Shown: in pieces, positions 42,791 to 50,754 of the stretch | Position numbering within the stretch: position 1 is the first letter of the stretch | How the letters are laid out: every line of letters begins with the position of its first letter | DNA from: Lachnospiraceae bacterium | GTDB taxonomy: Bacteria; Bacillota; Clostridia; Lachnospirales; Lachnospiraceae | NCBI GenBank assembly: GCA_021770785.1 | Contig: JAETQH010000030.1 | Coordinates: 1-51,000, forward strand | DNA length: 51,000 nt | Direction: 5' to 3' | Made by a program: the position numbers and the translations under genes | Notes under the pieces: model-generated | Databases searched by the model: none | What the model saw: the letters and a program-made list of their open reading frames with translations, nothing else | What the model was told of the DNA's origin: nothing

Positions 42791-44350
42791 ATGGAAATCA
42801 AATTAATAGATAAATCAGCAAGAAGTGCAACCTTAGAGCTGGCGGACGGCGGTATTTACAATACAAAAGAAAAATATCAGATTTACCTCAACGGGACAGC
42901 GGTAAAGACGGCGGAGACAGTGATTACTTCCCTGTTTGACTTAAAACCGCAGACAGAATATGAGGCAGTGGTGAAAAAAGAGGACGGAACCGAGGCGGGA
43001 AGCCTGAAATTTGCCACAGAGTATGAATTTGTAACCTTAAATGTCAGGGACTTCGGCGCAAAGGGCGACGGCATCAATGACGATACAAAATTTATTCAGG
43101 CTGCCATTTTAGCCTGTCCGGAAAAAAGCCGTGTTCTGATTCCAAGGGGAACTTACCGTATCACCAGCCTCTTTTTAAAGAGCAATCTGAATGTGGAACT
43201 GGCGGAGGGAGCGGAGTTAAAGGCTGAGACTGACCGCGATGCCTATCCGAAGTTCCCGGCACTGATTGAGAGCTACGATGAGACGGACGAGTATAATTTA
43301 GGAACCTGGGAAGGAAACCCGCTGCCTATGTTTGCCGGAATTATCACCGGAATTTCCGTGGAAAATGTGCGGATTTACGGGAAAGGAACCATCAACGGCA
43401 ATGCTTCCAAAGAAAACTGGTGGCACAATCCCAAGGTGATGGTGGGCGCCTTCCGCCCGAGACTGTTTTTTATCAGCCATTGTAAAAATGTGACGTTGCA
43501 GGGCGTAAAATTCTGCAACAGCCCTTCCTGGACGCTGCACCCTTATTTTTCTGATGACTTAAAATTCTATAACCTGACGGTGGAGAACCCCGGCGATTCC
43601 CCCAACACCGACGGCTTAGACCCGGAATCCTGCAAAAATGTGGAGATTGCCGGAATCCGCTTCTCCCTTGGAGATGACTGTATCGCTGTCAAATCAGGAA
43701 AAATATATATGGGAAGAAAGCATAAAACACCATCAGAGAATCTCCATATCAGACAGTGCCTGATGGAAAACGGACACGGTGCCGTTACCGTGGGAAGCGA
43801 GATGGCAGGCGGCGTGAAGAACCTGATTGTAGAAGAATGCTTATTCCGCCATACCGACCGGGGACTGCGCATTAAGACGAGGCGCGGCCGTGGAAAGGAT
43901 GCGGTGTTAGACAATATCGCTTTCAAAAAAATCAATATGGACCATGTGATGACACCTTTCGTGGTGAACAGCTTTTATTTCTGTGACCCCGACGGCAAAA
44001 CGGAATATGTTCAGAGCCGTGAGGCAATGCCCGTAGACGACCGGACACCGAAAATTAAGCTTCTTGATTTTGAGGATATCGACGCGAAAAACTGCCACGT
44101 TGCCGCTGCTCATTTTGACGGCCTTCCGGAGCAGAAAATTGAAGAAATTATTATGAAAAATGTCTCCGTCACCTATGCCGAGAACCCCAAATGCGATGTC
44201 CCGGCAATGTCGGCAGGAATAGAGGCCTGCAGCAGGAAGGGAATTTTCGCCAACAACGTGAAAAAACTGGTGCTGGAAAATGTCTCCGTCAACGGACAGG
44301 AGGGCGAGGAAATGACCCTGCTTGGCGTAGATGAGAAGATCATTCGGTAG
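42791..44350 (+). CDS. glycoside hydrolase family 28 (polygalacturonase-type)
   Basis: This 519-residue protein has an N-terminal fibronectin-III-like domain (about residues 1-85) followed by a right-handed beta-helix. GH28 catalytic motifs are intact: NTDGLD, GDDCIAVKSG, GHGAVTVGSE and RIKT. It cleaves alpha-galacturonosyl linkages in homogalacturonan or rhamnogalacturonan. There is no signal peptide, so it acts on imported oligomers, probably as an exo-enzyme. It starts 13 bases after the GH105-like gene with AAAGGAGAG. Its galacturonate product feeds the uxaC-uxaB-uxaA route encoded at 22-28 kb. Confidence 0.95.
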   Translation: MEIKLIDKSARSATLELADGGIYNTKEKYQIYLNGTAVKTAETVITSLFDLKPQTEYEAVVKKEDGTEAGSLKFATEYEFVTLNVRDFGAKGDGINDDTKFIQAAILACPEKSRVLIPRGTYRITSLFLKSNLNVELAEGAELKAETDRDAYPKFPALIESYDETDEYNLGTWEGNPLPMFAGIITGISVENVRIYGKGTINGNASKENWWHNPKVMVGAFRPRLFFISHCKNVTLQGVKFCNSPSWTLHPYFSDDLKFYNLTVENPGDSPNTDGLDPESCKNVEIAGIRFSLGDDCIAVKSGKIYMGRKHKTPSENLHIRQCLMENGHGAVTVGSEMAGGVKNLIVEECLFRHTDRGLRIKTRRGRGKDAVLDNIAFKKINMDHVMTPFVVNSFYFCDPDGKTEYVQSREAMPVDDRTPKIKLLDFEDIDAKNCHVAAAHFDGLPEQKIEEIIMKNVSVTYAENPKCDVPAMSAGIEACSRKGIFANNVKKLVLENVSVNGQEGEEMTLLGVDEKIIR

Positions 44351-44473
44351 TATGAAACTAATACAGTAGAACAAAACTAATACAATAGTATGAAATCATG
44401 CAGCAGTATGAGCGGCAGTTTTTGGGTTACGAAGCAGAAACTGCTGCAGATTTCATTGGAAAGGACGGAATAA

Positions 44474-45319
44474 ATGCAGTTAGGAATCCGATTACATGAT
44501 ATAAAAAAAGCACCCCTAGAGGAGCGGCTTGCCATCGCCCATGAACAGGGCTTCGCCTGTGGACACTTAGCGTTAGGCAAAGTGATTTCCGAGTACCCGG
44601 TGGACGACAGCGCATTAACACCTGGACTGGCGCTTTACCTGAAAAAGCTATTCGCAAAAAACGAACTGGACATCGCAGTTTTGGGCTGCTACTTAAACCT
44701 GGCAAACCCCAATGAAGAAAGCCTTGCCAAAATAAAAAAGCGTTATCTCACCAATATCCGTTTTGCCTCCCTTCTAGGCGCAGGGGTGGTAGGCACCGAG
44801 ACAGGAGCCGTCAATGAAGCCTACAAATTTGAAGAACGGAACCATTCCGAGGAAGCCTTAGAAATCTTCATTAAAAATGTACGCCCTGTGGTGGAGTATG
44901 CAGAAAAAATGGGCGTCATCTTTGCCATCGAGCCTGTTTACAAGCACATCGTCTGCAATCCAAAGCGTGCCAGAAGAGTGTTAGACGAAATCGCCTCCCC
45001 CAACCTGCAGATTATCTTTGACCCGGTGAATTTGCTGGATAGTTCTAACTATCAGAACCGGGAAGAAATCTTCGCCGAGGCAATCGACCTGCTAGGAGAA
45101 GACATCGCCATGGTTCACATCAAGGATTTCGTAGTACAAGACAACCAGCTTGTCTCCGTAGCCGCCGGAACCGGAGAAATGGACTACAGCCAGATAATCC
45201 GCTTTATGAAGGAGCGCAAACCATACGTCCACGCCACCTTAGAAAACACCGTCCCGGAGAATGCCGTAGCAGCAAGAGAGTACATCCAAGGACTGTGGGA
45301 TAAGTGCGAAATCATTTAA
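44474..45319 (+). CDS. TIM-barrel sugar isomerase/epimerase (AP endonuclease 2 superfamily)
   Basis: This 281-residue protein has metal ligands typical of the family: Glu in FAIEPVYKHI, Asp and Asn in IIFDPVNLLD, His in MVHIKDF and Glu in the final HATLENT. These enzymes isomerise or epimerise sugars such as ketoses, inosose or uronates. The position at the end of the pectin locus suggests a plant-sugar intermediate, but the substrate is open. The 123-base gap before it has a duplicated AAACTAATACA motif and no gene. Confidence 0.85.
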   Translation: MQLGIRLHDIKKAPLEERLAIAHEQGFACGHLALGKVISEYPVDDSALTPGLALYLKKLFAKNELDIAVLGCYLNLANPNEESLAKIKKRYLTNIRFASLLGAGVVGTETGAVNEAYKFEERNHSEEALEIFIKNVRPVVEYAEKMGVIFAIEPVYKHIVCNPKRARRVLDEIASPNLQIIFDPVNLLDSSNYQNREEIFAEAIDLLGEDIAMVHIKDFVVQDNQLVSVAAGTGEMDYSQIIRFMKERKPYVHATLENTVPENAVAAREYIQGLWDKCEII

Positions 45320-45431
45320 AAGTAGTGAAAATTTAGTTTCATAGGAAAGTTAGAACTTTCGTATATAAGTGCAGAAGGGTATTCCCTATGAAGCTTCAGA
45401 TGTCAAAAAGGGTCTCTCGATAACTGATATT

Positions 45432-45473
45432 GGCAGATGGCACAAAAACAGAGCCTTCTTTGTGCCATCTGCC
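45432..45473. repeat. solo hairpin related to the arm of element B
   Basis: GGCAGATGGCACAAA (45432-45446) and TTTGTGCCATCTGCC (45459-45473) form a perfect 15-bp stem. From the CACAAAAACAG part onward it shares 22 consecutive bases with the right arm of the element at 50.2 kb (around 50480-50501). The surrounding 45320-45516 contains a short GAAAGTT/AACTTTC dyad (45345-45360) but no gene and no pseudoknotted core. Confidence 0.65.
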
Positions 45474-45516
45474 TCATAACCTCTAGAGCCTCTTTCTGCC
45501 ATCTCAATCCGATGAA

Positions 45517-45558
45517 ATAAAAAAAGAGTATCGCAGGCATTTCACCCTCGATACTCTT
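45517..45558 (-). terminator. rho-independent terminator of rpmB
   Basis: On the minus strand AAGAGTATCG (45549-45558) pairs with CGATACTCTT (45524-45533), followed by a run of T (plus-strand A residues 45517-45525). It lies ten bases after the rpmB stop. Confidence 0.85.
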
Positions 45559-45567
45559 CAGAAATCA

Positions 45568-45753
45568 TTAAGCTCTTTCCACTTTACCGGATTTTAAACA
45601 GGAAGCACATACGTATAATTTCTTTGGTGTTCCGTTTACTTTACAGCTCACACGTTTGATGTTTGATTTCCACATTCTATTTGATCTTCTATGTGAATGG
45701 CTCACATTACTTCCGAAATGAGCACCCTTTCCACAAACTGCACATTTTGCCAT
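45568..45753 (-). CDS. rpmB: 50S ribosomal protein L28
   Basis: This 61-residue basic protein starts MAKCAVCGKGAHFGSNVSHS and ends LYVCASCLKSGKVERA. The two CxxC pairs are the zinc-binding (C+) form of L28. Single-gene unit with its own promoter and terminator; it stands opposite asp23, as is common in Clostridia. Confidence 0.97.
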   Translation of the reverse strand: MAKCAVCGKGAHFGSNVSHSHRRSNRMWKSNIKRVSCKVNGTPKKLYVCASCLKSGKVERA

Positions 45754-45858
45754 ATCCTAGCACCTCCTTGCATATATCGTAATCTTGTTGCTTTGCAAGA
45801 TTTCCTGTCATATTTACAGATTTATCTGTATCATACCGTACAAGTTCACAACATGTTT

Positions 45859-45887
45859 ATTCTAGCAGATAAAAAAGCATAATGCAA
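45859..45887 (-). promoter_or_regulatory. predicted promoter of rpmB
   Basis: Minus strand TTGCAT (45882-45887), 17 bases, TAGAAT (45859-45864), giving a leader of about 100 bases. Confidence 0.6.
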
Positions 45888-45926
45888 GTAAATTTTAAAA
45901 AAAATATTAAAAAACCAAAACAGGAC

Positions 45927-45955
45927 TATGAATTTTTACAAAAAGAGGTTATAAT
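45927..45955 (+). promoter_or_regulatory. predicted promoter of the asp23-DAK2 operon
   Basis: A perfect TATAAT (45950-45955) is preceded 17 bases upstream by a weak TATGAA (45927-45932). The extended purine run before it is AT-rich. Start site and -35 are tentative. Confidence 0.4.
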
Positions 45956-46003
45956 ATACAATAAACTAGCGTTAATACGTCTTTGAAAGGAGAACGATAG
46001 TAT

Positions 46004-46363
46004 ATGAACGGATATATGGAGACCCAGTGGGGAAAAGTTTCAATAGACTCTGAAGTAATTGCTACCTATGCAGGCTCCGTTGCAGTGGAGTGTTTTGGTA
46101 TTGTCGGCATGGCCGCAGTAAATATGAAGGACGGTCTGGTAAAGCTGTTAAAAAAAGATTATCTGACACATGGCATTAACGTTACCATTGATGCAGATAA
46201 TATGATTACGATTGATTTTCATGTTATCGTATCTTATGGGGTAAGTATCGGTACGGTTTCCGACAATCTAATCGAAACGGTAAAATATAAAGTAGAAGAA
46301 TTTACCGGTATGGAAATCAAGAAAATGAACATTTACGTCGAAGGCGTGCGTGTGATTGATTAA
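46004..46363 (+). CDS. Asp23/Gls24 family envelope stress protein
   Basis: This 119-residue protein has the DUF322 core: early YAGSVAVECFGIVGMAA, the central IDADNMITIDFHVIVSYGVSI, and the end KKMNIYVEGVRVID. In many Firmicutes this short form (YloU) precedes the DAK2-domain gene, exactly as here with a 14-base gap. It is linked to cell-envelope homeostasis; the precise role is unknown. Confidence 0.93.
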   Translation: MNGYMETQWGKVSIDSEVIATYAGSVAVECFGIVGMAAVNMKDGLVKLLKKDYLTHGINVTIDADNMITIDFHVIVSYGVSIGTVSDNLIETVKYKVEEFTGMEIKKMNIYVEGVRVID

Positions 46364-46377
46364 GGAGGATTCAGAAA

Positions 46378-48078
46378 GTGGAAGTCACTACGATAAATGC
46401 GGAACTGTTAGGAAAGATGTTTTTAGCAGGAGCAAAGAACTTAGAGGCAAAAAAAGAGTGGATTAATGAGTTAAACGTATTCCCGGTGCCGGACGGCGAT
46501 ACTGGAACGAACATGTCCATGACCATTATGTCTGCGGCAAAAGAGGTCACCGCTTTAGAGAAAAAAGATATGGCGGCTTTAGCCAAAGCGATTTCCTCCG
46601 GTTCTCTCCGTGGCGCGAGAGGTAACTCCGGTGTTATTTTATCCCAGCTGTTCCGTGGATTTACCAAGATTATTGCACAATATGATGAGGTGACGGTACA
46701 GATTTTATCCGATGCCTTCCAGAAAGCAGTGGAGACGGCTTATAAGGCAGTTATGAAGCCGAAGGAGGGAACCATCCTCACCGTTGCTAAGGGAATGGCG
46801 GAACGCGCCTTAGAGTTAAGCGACGAGACGGATAATCTGGTGACCTTCTGTGAGGAAGTCATCAAAGAGGGGGACCGGGTGTTAGACCTGACACCAGAGA
46901 TGCTTCCCGTGTTAAAACAGGCAGGCGTTGTGGATTCCGGCGGACAGGGCTTAATGCAGGTGTTAAAAGGTGCTCTTGACGCCCTGCTTGGCAAAGAGAT
47001 TGATTATACCATCGACATTCCGGCAGCTAAGACAGAGGACGGTGCCTCCGCAGCTTCTTATAATATTGAGGCCCAGGCAAATCAGGAGATTAAATTTGCT
47101 TACTGCACCCAGTTCCTTATTATGTTAGAGAAACCGATTACGGATAAGCAGGAGGGCGAGTTTAAGTCCTATCTGGAGACTATTGGTGATTCTATTGTAG
47201 TGGTGGCGGATGATGAGATTGTAAAGGTACACGTACATACCAACGACCCGGGTATGGCTATGCAGCGTGCACTTAATCTTGGCGGACTTACCACCATTAT
47301 TATCGAAAATATGAAATTAGAGCGTGACGAGAAGATTTCCGCTTTAAAGGAAAAGGAAATGCAGTCCGCAGGGCTTCCAGCAGGAGAGCAGAAGGAAGAA
47401 GCCAGGACAGAACCGCCCAAGGAGATGGGCTTTATTTCCGTCAGTATCGGTGAGGGTATCAATGAGATTTTTAAAGGCCTTGGCGTGGATTACATCATTG
47501 AAGGCGGCCAGACCATGAACCCCAGCACGGAGGATATGCTGAATGCCATTGAGAAGGTCAATGCAAAGACCATCTTCATTTTACCGAATAACAAAAATAT
47601 TATTCTTGCAGCCAATCAAGCAGCCTCTTTGACGGAGGATAAACAGATTATTGTTATCCCCACAAAGACCATTCCTCAGGGAATCACTGCTTTGATTAAC
47701 TATATCCCTGACAGCACGCCGGAGGATAACGAGGAACGTATGAATGCGGAAATTGGTGCGGTAAAAACAGGTCAGGTGACCTATGCTGTCCGTGATACTA
47801 TTATCGACGATAAAGAAATCAAGCAGGACGACTATATGGGTATCGGTGATACCGGAATTCTCTCTGTGGGACAGGAGTTAGAGCCGACGGTGATGGATAT
47901 GATGGCACAGCTCATTGACGAGGATTCTGCAATTGTCAGCGTGTACTATGGCGAGGACATGAAGGAGGAAGAGGCAGAGAATCTGGGAACTAAGATAGAA
48001 GCGGCTTACCCTGATGTGGAAGTGGAAGTGCATTACGGCGGCCAGCCTATTTATTATTACGTACTTTCTGTAGAGTAA
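46378..48078 (+). CDS. DAK2 domain protein, FakA/YloV-type fatty acid kinase
   Basis: This 566-residue protein starts at GTG 46378 with AAGGAGGA eight bases upstream. The N-terminal DAK2 ATP-binding domain has LNVFPVPDGDTGTNM and SLRGARGNSGVILSQ, and a second segment has GVVDSGGQGLM. The C-terminal half (about residues 340-566) is the FakA-type DegV-associating region, with GGQTMNPSTEDML. FakA phosphorylates fatty acids presented by FakB (DegV) proteins. Its pairing with Asp23/YloU and recG matches the yloU-yloV-recG order known from Bacillus relatives. Confidence 0.93.
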   Translation: MEVTTINAELLGKMFLAGAKNLEAKKEWINELNVFPVPDGDTGTNMSMTIMSAAKEVTALEKKDMAALAKAISSGSLRGARGNSGVILSQLFRGFTKIIAQYDEVTVQILSDAFQKAVETAYKAVMKPKEGTILTVAKGMAERALELSDETDNLVTFCEEVIKEGDRVLDLTPEMLPVLKQAGVVDSGGQGLMQVLKGALDALLGKEIDYTIDIPAAKTEDGASAASYNIEAQANQEIKFAYCTQFLIMLEKPITDKQEGEFKSYLETIGDSIVVVADDEIVKVHVHTNDPGMAMQRALNLGGLTTIIIENMKLERDEKISALKEKEMQSAGLPAGEQKEEARTEPPKEMGFISVSIGEGINEIFKGLGVDYIIEGGQTMNPSTEDMLNAIEKVNAKTIFILPNNKNIILAANQAASLTEDKQIIVIPTKTIPQGITALINYIPDSTPEDNEERMNAEIGAVKTGQVTYAVRDTIIDDKEIKQDDYMGIGDTGILSVGQELEPTVMDMMAQLIDEDSAIVSVYYGEDMKEEEAENLGTKIEAAYPDVEVEVHYGGQPIYYYVLSVE

Positions 48079-48166
48079 AAGTTGTTACTTTATGACGCTT
48101 CTAAAGTTCCGATAACTTCCGAATATTCAAGTGAATGCCGGAAGCAGTGAAAAATGAGGAAACAAT

Positions 48167-50224
48167 ATGAATCGTAATTCTGCAATTTCAGAAATTAAGG
48201 GCGTGGGAGCGAAAACAGAAGAATTGTTTCACAAGATAGGAGTATACACCGTAGGTGATATACTCCTTCATTATCCCAGAACCTATATCCAGTATCCCGA
48301 AATTAAGCACGTGGACGAGGTGACGGAGGGAGAGATGGCGGCGGTATTGGGACGTATCGTAAAAACCCCGGTGGTGAGGAAAGTGCGCACCATGCAGATT
48401 ACCGTCACCATGATTGGGGAACTGAACGTTTCCATGGAACTGGTCTGGTTTCGTATGCCCTATATGAAAAATAATTTAAAATCCGGTTGCAGCTATATCT
48501 TCTATGGAAAGGTGCAGCGCAAAAACGGCAGGCTTGTGATGGAGCAGTCCGTGGTTTATTCCCAGGAGCAGTATGCAGCCATGGAGCAGGTATTTCTTCC
48601 GGTATACGGGCTGACGGGAGGTTTAAGCAACAATTTGGTGACAAAGACCGTCCGAAGCGCCTTACAGGACGATAATCTGTTCCGTGATTATCTGCCCTCT
48701 GCTATGCGGGAAAAATACCAGCTTTGCGAGTACAACTATGCCATCCGCCAAATCCATTTTCCGTCGGATATGGAAACCCTGATTACTGCAAGAAAACGTC
48801 TGGTGTTCGATGAATTTTTCCTGTTTATCTTAAGTATGCAGTACCAGAAGGAAAAGCGGGAAAAAGAACCCAACGGCTTTGAATTTAGTGAGGACGGTTT
48901 TGTGGAGGAGTTGATAGGGAAATTGCCCTACGAGCTGACTAAAGCCCAGAGGAAAGCCTTAGGGGATGTACTGCGGGACATGCAATCCGAGACGGTGATG
49001 CAGCGTTTGATTCAGGGAGACGTAGGTTCGGGAAAAACCATCATCGCCTTTCTTGCCATGGCATTTGCTGCCCATAACGGCTATCAGTCCGCCATTATGG
49101 CACCAACGGAGGTTTTAGCAAGGCAGCATTATGAAACTTATCAGAAATTGTGCGAGGATTTCGGGCTACATATTCCGGTGGTGCTTTTGACAGGCTCCAT
49201 GACGGCAAGACAGAAGCGGAGAGCCTACGAGGCGTTGGAGGTTTATTCCAATGCCATGATTATCGGCACCCATGCGCTGATACAGGAAAAAGCGGTTTAC
49301 CAGAACCTTGCCCTTGTCATTACCGATGAGCAGCACCGCTTCGGTGTGAAGCAGCGGGAAACCTTTGCGGAGAAAGGTTATGAGCCCCATGTGCTGGTGA
49401 TGAGCGCCACCCCCATACCGAGAACCCTTGCTATTATCATTTACGGGGACTTGGATATCTCTGTGGTGGACGAGGTGCCTGCGAAGAGGCTTCCCATTAA
49501 AAATTGTGTGGTGAATCAGGGATATCGCCCCAAAGCCTATGCCTTTATTGAAAATGAGGTGAAAAACGGGCATCAGGCGTATGTCATCTGCCCGTTGGTG
49601 GAGGAAAGCGAAAATATAGAGGCGGAAAACGTGACAGATTATGCCAAAAAGCTCAGGGCAGAGCTTCCGCCGGAAATCCAGCTGGGCGTTCTTCACGGGC
49701 AGATGAAGCCGGAGCAGAAAAACAGAATTATGGAGCAGTATGTCAACAATGAAATCCAGATATTAATCTCCACTACGGTGGTGGAGGTGGGGGTTAATGT
49801 GCCCAATGCCACGGTCATGATGATTGAAAATGCGGAGCGTTTCGGGCTTGCACAGCTGCACCAGTTAAGAGGGCGTGTGGGCCGTGGGGACGCACAATCT
49901 TACTGTATCATGATAAACTGTACGGACAACCGGGATTCGGCAAAGCGTCTGGATATTTTAAATAAATCCAATGATGGATTTAAAATTGCCAGTGAGGATT
50001 TAAAGCTCCGGGGACCGGGGGATTTTTTTGGAATCCGCCAGTCCGGGGATATGGAATTTTCCCTTGCGGATATCTATCAGGATGCATCTGTTTTACAGCA
50101 GGCTTCGGAGGAAGTGACGGCGCTTTTGCAGGCAGACCCGGAGCTGGTGTCACAGGAGCATGAGAATTTGCGGCATTATCTGGAAATGTTTTTTGAAGAA
50201 CGCAGAAGTAAGCTGAATTTGTAG
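48167..50224 (+). CDS. recG: ATP-dependent DNA helicase RecG
   Basis: RecG remodels stalled forks and Holliday junctions. The 685-residue protein has an N-terminal OB wedge domain (about residues 50-160). Helicase domain 1 carries Walker A GDVGSGKT (about residue 287) and DEQH, then MSATPIPRTLAI; helicase domain 2 has HGQMKPEQK, LISTTVVEVGVNVPNA and QLRGRVGRG. Length and order are standard. It starts 88 bases after the DAK2 gene; the gap has a small CTTCCG/CGGAAG hairpin without a T tract. Element B begins ten bases after its stop. Confidence 0.97.
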   Translation: MNRNSAISEIKGVGAKTEELFHKIGVYTVGDILLHYPRTYIQYPEIKHVDEVTEGEMAAVLGRIVKTPVVRKVRTMQITVTMIGELNVSMELVWFRMPYMKNNLKSGCSYIFYGKVQRKNGRLVMEQSVVYSQEQYAAMEQVFLPVYGLTGGLSNNLVTKTVRSALQDDNLFRDYLPSAMREKYQLCEYNYAIRQIHFPSDMETLITARKRLVFDEFFLFILSMQYQKEKREKEPNGFEFSEDGFVEELIGKLPYELTKAQRKALGDVLRDMQSETVMQRLIQGDVGSGKTIIAFLAMAFAAHNGYQSAIMAPTEVLARQHYETYQKLCEDFGLHIPVVLLTGSMTARQKRRAYEALEVYSNAMIIGTHALIQEKAVYQNLALVITDEQHRFGVKQRETFAEKGYEPHVLVMSATPIPRTLAIIIYGDLDISVVDEVPAKRLPIKNCVVNQGYRPKAYAFIENEVKNGHQAYVICPLVEESENIEAENVTDYAKKLRAELPPEIQLGVLHGQMKPEQKNRIMEQYVNNEIQILISTTVVEVGVNVPNATVMMIENAERFGLAQLHQLRGRVGRGDAQSYCIMINCTDNRDSAKRLDILNKSNDGFKIASEDLKLRGPGDFFGIRQSGDMEFSLADIYQDASVLQQASEEVTALLQADPELVSQEHENLRHYLEMFFEERRSKLNL

Positions 50225-50233
50225 GGAGGCGCC

Positions 50234-50548
50234 GGATTCGGGGGGAAAACGGGGCTGCTCTTAAAGTATATGTAGCAGATTGAACAAAGAAGGCTCTGTT
50301 TTTGTTCCGATGTACAGAGATAAGATGTTCTAAGAAATCTGTAGGTAAGTTGTTGGCATAGGACGTGACCGGTACAAAGTCGCCTTCCTGGGCTCCATTG
50401 TACCTCACCCAGCCTTCCGTGGCTGGGTGTCACTGGTTGTTGAACAGATTTCTAAGAACATCTAATCTCTTCCCATAGTCACAAAAACAGAGCCTTCTTT
50501 GCGCAATCTGCCAATATAGTTTTACGACAGCCCGTTCCCCCCGAATCC
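50234..50548 (+). ncRNA. structured inverted-repeat element B with pseudoknotted core
   Basis: The outer 14 bases at each end are perfect inverted repeats (GGATTCGGGGGGAA, complement ending at 50548), and arms of about 105 bases pair imperfectly to AAATCTGT/ACAGATTT near 50335-50450. The core (about 50347-50440) matches element A at 44 of the first 60 positions. GGTACAA (50371-50377) pairs with TTGTACC (50398-50404), AGGA (50360-50363) with TCCT (50386-50389), and ACCCAGCC (50407-50414) with GGCTGGGT (50421-50428). There is no ORF. It may also act as the recG terminator. Confidence 0.65.
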
Positions 50549-50654
50549 TAGTGTATCGCTGACGGGAAAGTGGGATGTGGTGCTTTTGGAAATGTAGGTA
50601 ACTTAAATTATTGAGAGCCAATAAATGCAATGGTCTACGTTGAAGTATAGGGTT

Positions 50655-50726
50655 AAGCCGTATGCGTTAATAGAGCATGTACGGTTTGAATGAGCGGTAT
50701 GGGCAGTAATGCCCATATCTACTTAA
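50655..50726 (+). mobile_element. 3' end of a group II intron (domains V and VI), remainder absent or degenerate
   Basis: Positions 50655-50687 have the domain V pattern: AGCCGTA pairs with TACGGTT, a two-base TG bulge lies on the 3' side, and a TGC/GCA upper stem tops it; the start carries the AGC catalytic triad. It is followed by a domain-VI-like hairpin, GGTATGGGCA (50696-50705) with TGCCCATATC (50710-50719), closed by a GTAA tetraloop. No maturase gene or earlier domains are visible in 50549-50654, so this looks like a truncated copy. Confidence 0.5.
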
Positions 50727-50754
50727 GAGATATAGATAAATCAGCCTGAATTAT

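Noticed and set aside
48079..48166. Terminator between the DAK2 gene and recG
   Set aside because: A CTTCCG/CGGAAG hairpin exists (48116-48144) but has a loose centre and no T tract; co-transcription seems more likely.
49980..50630. Minus-strand frames across the recG end and element B
   Set aside because: They are shadows of recG and of the inverted-repeat element; no start site or family pattern.
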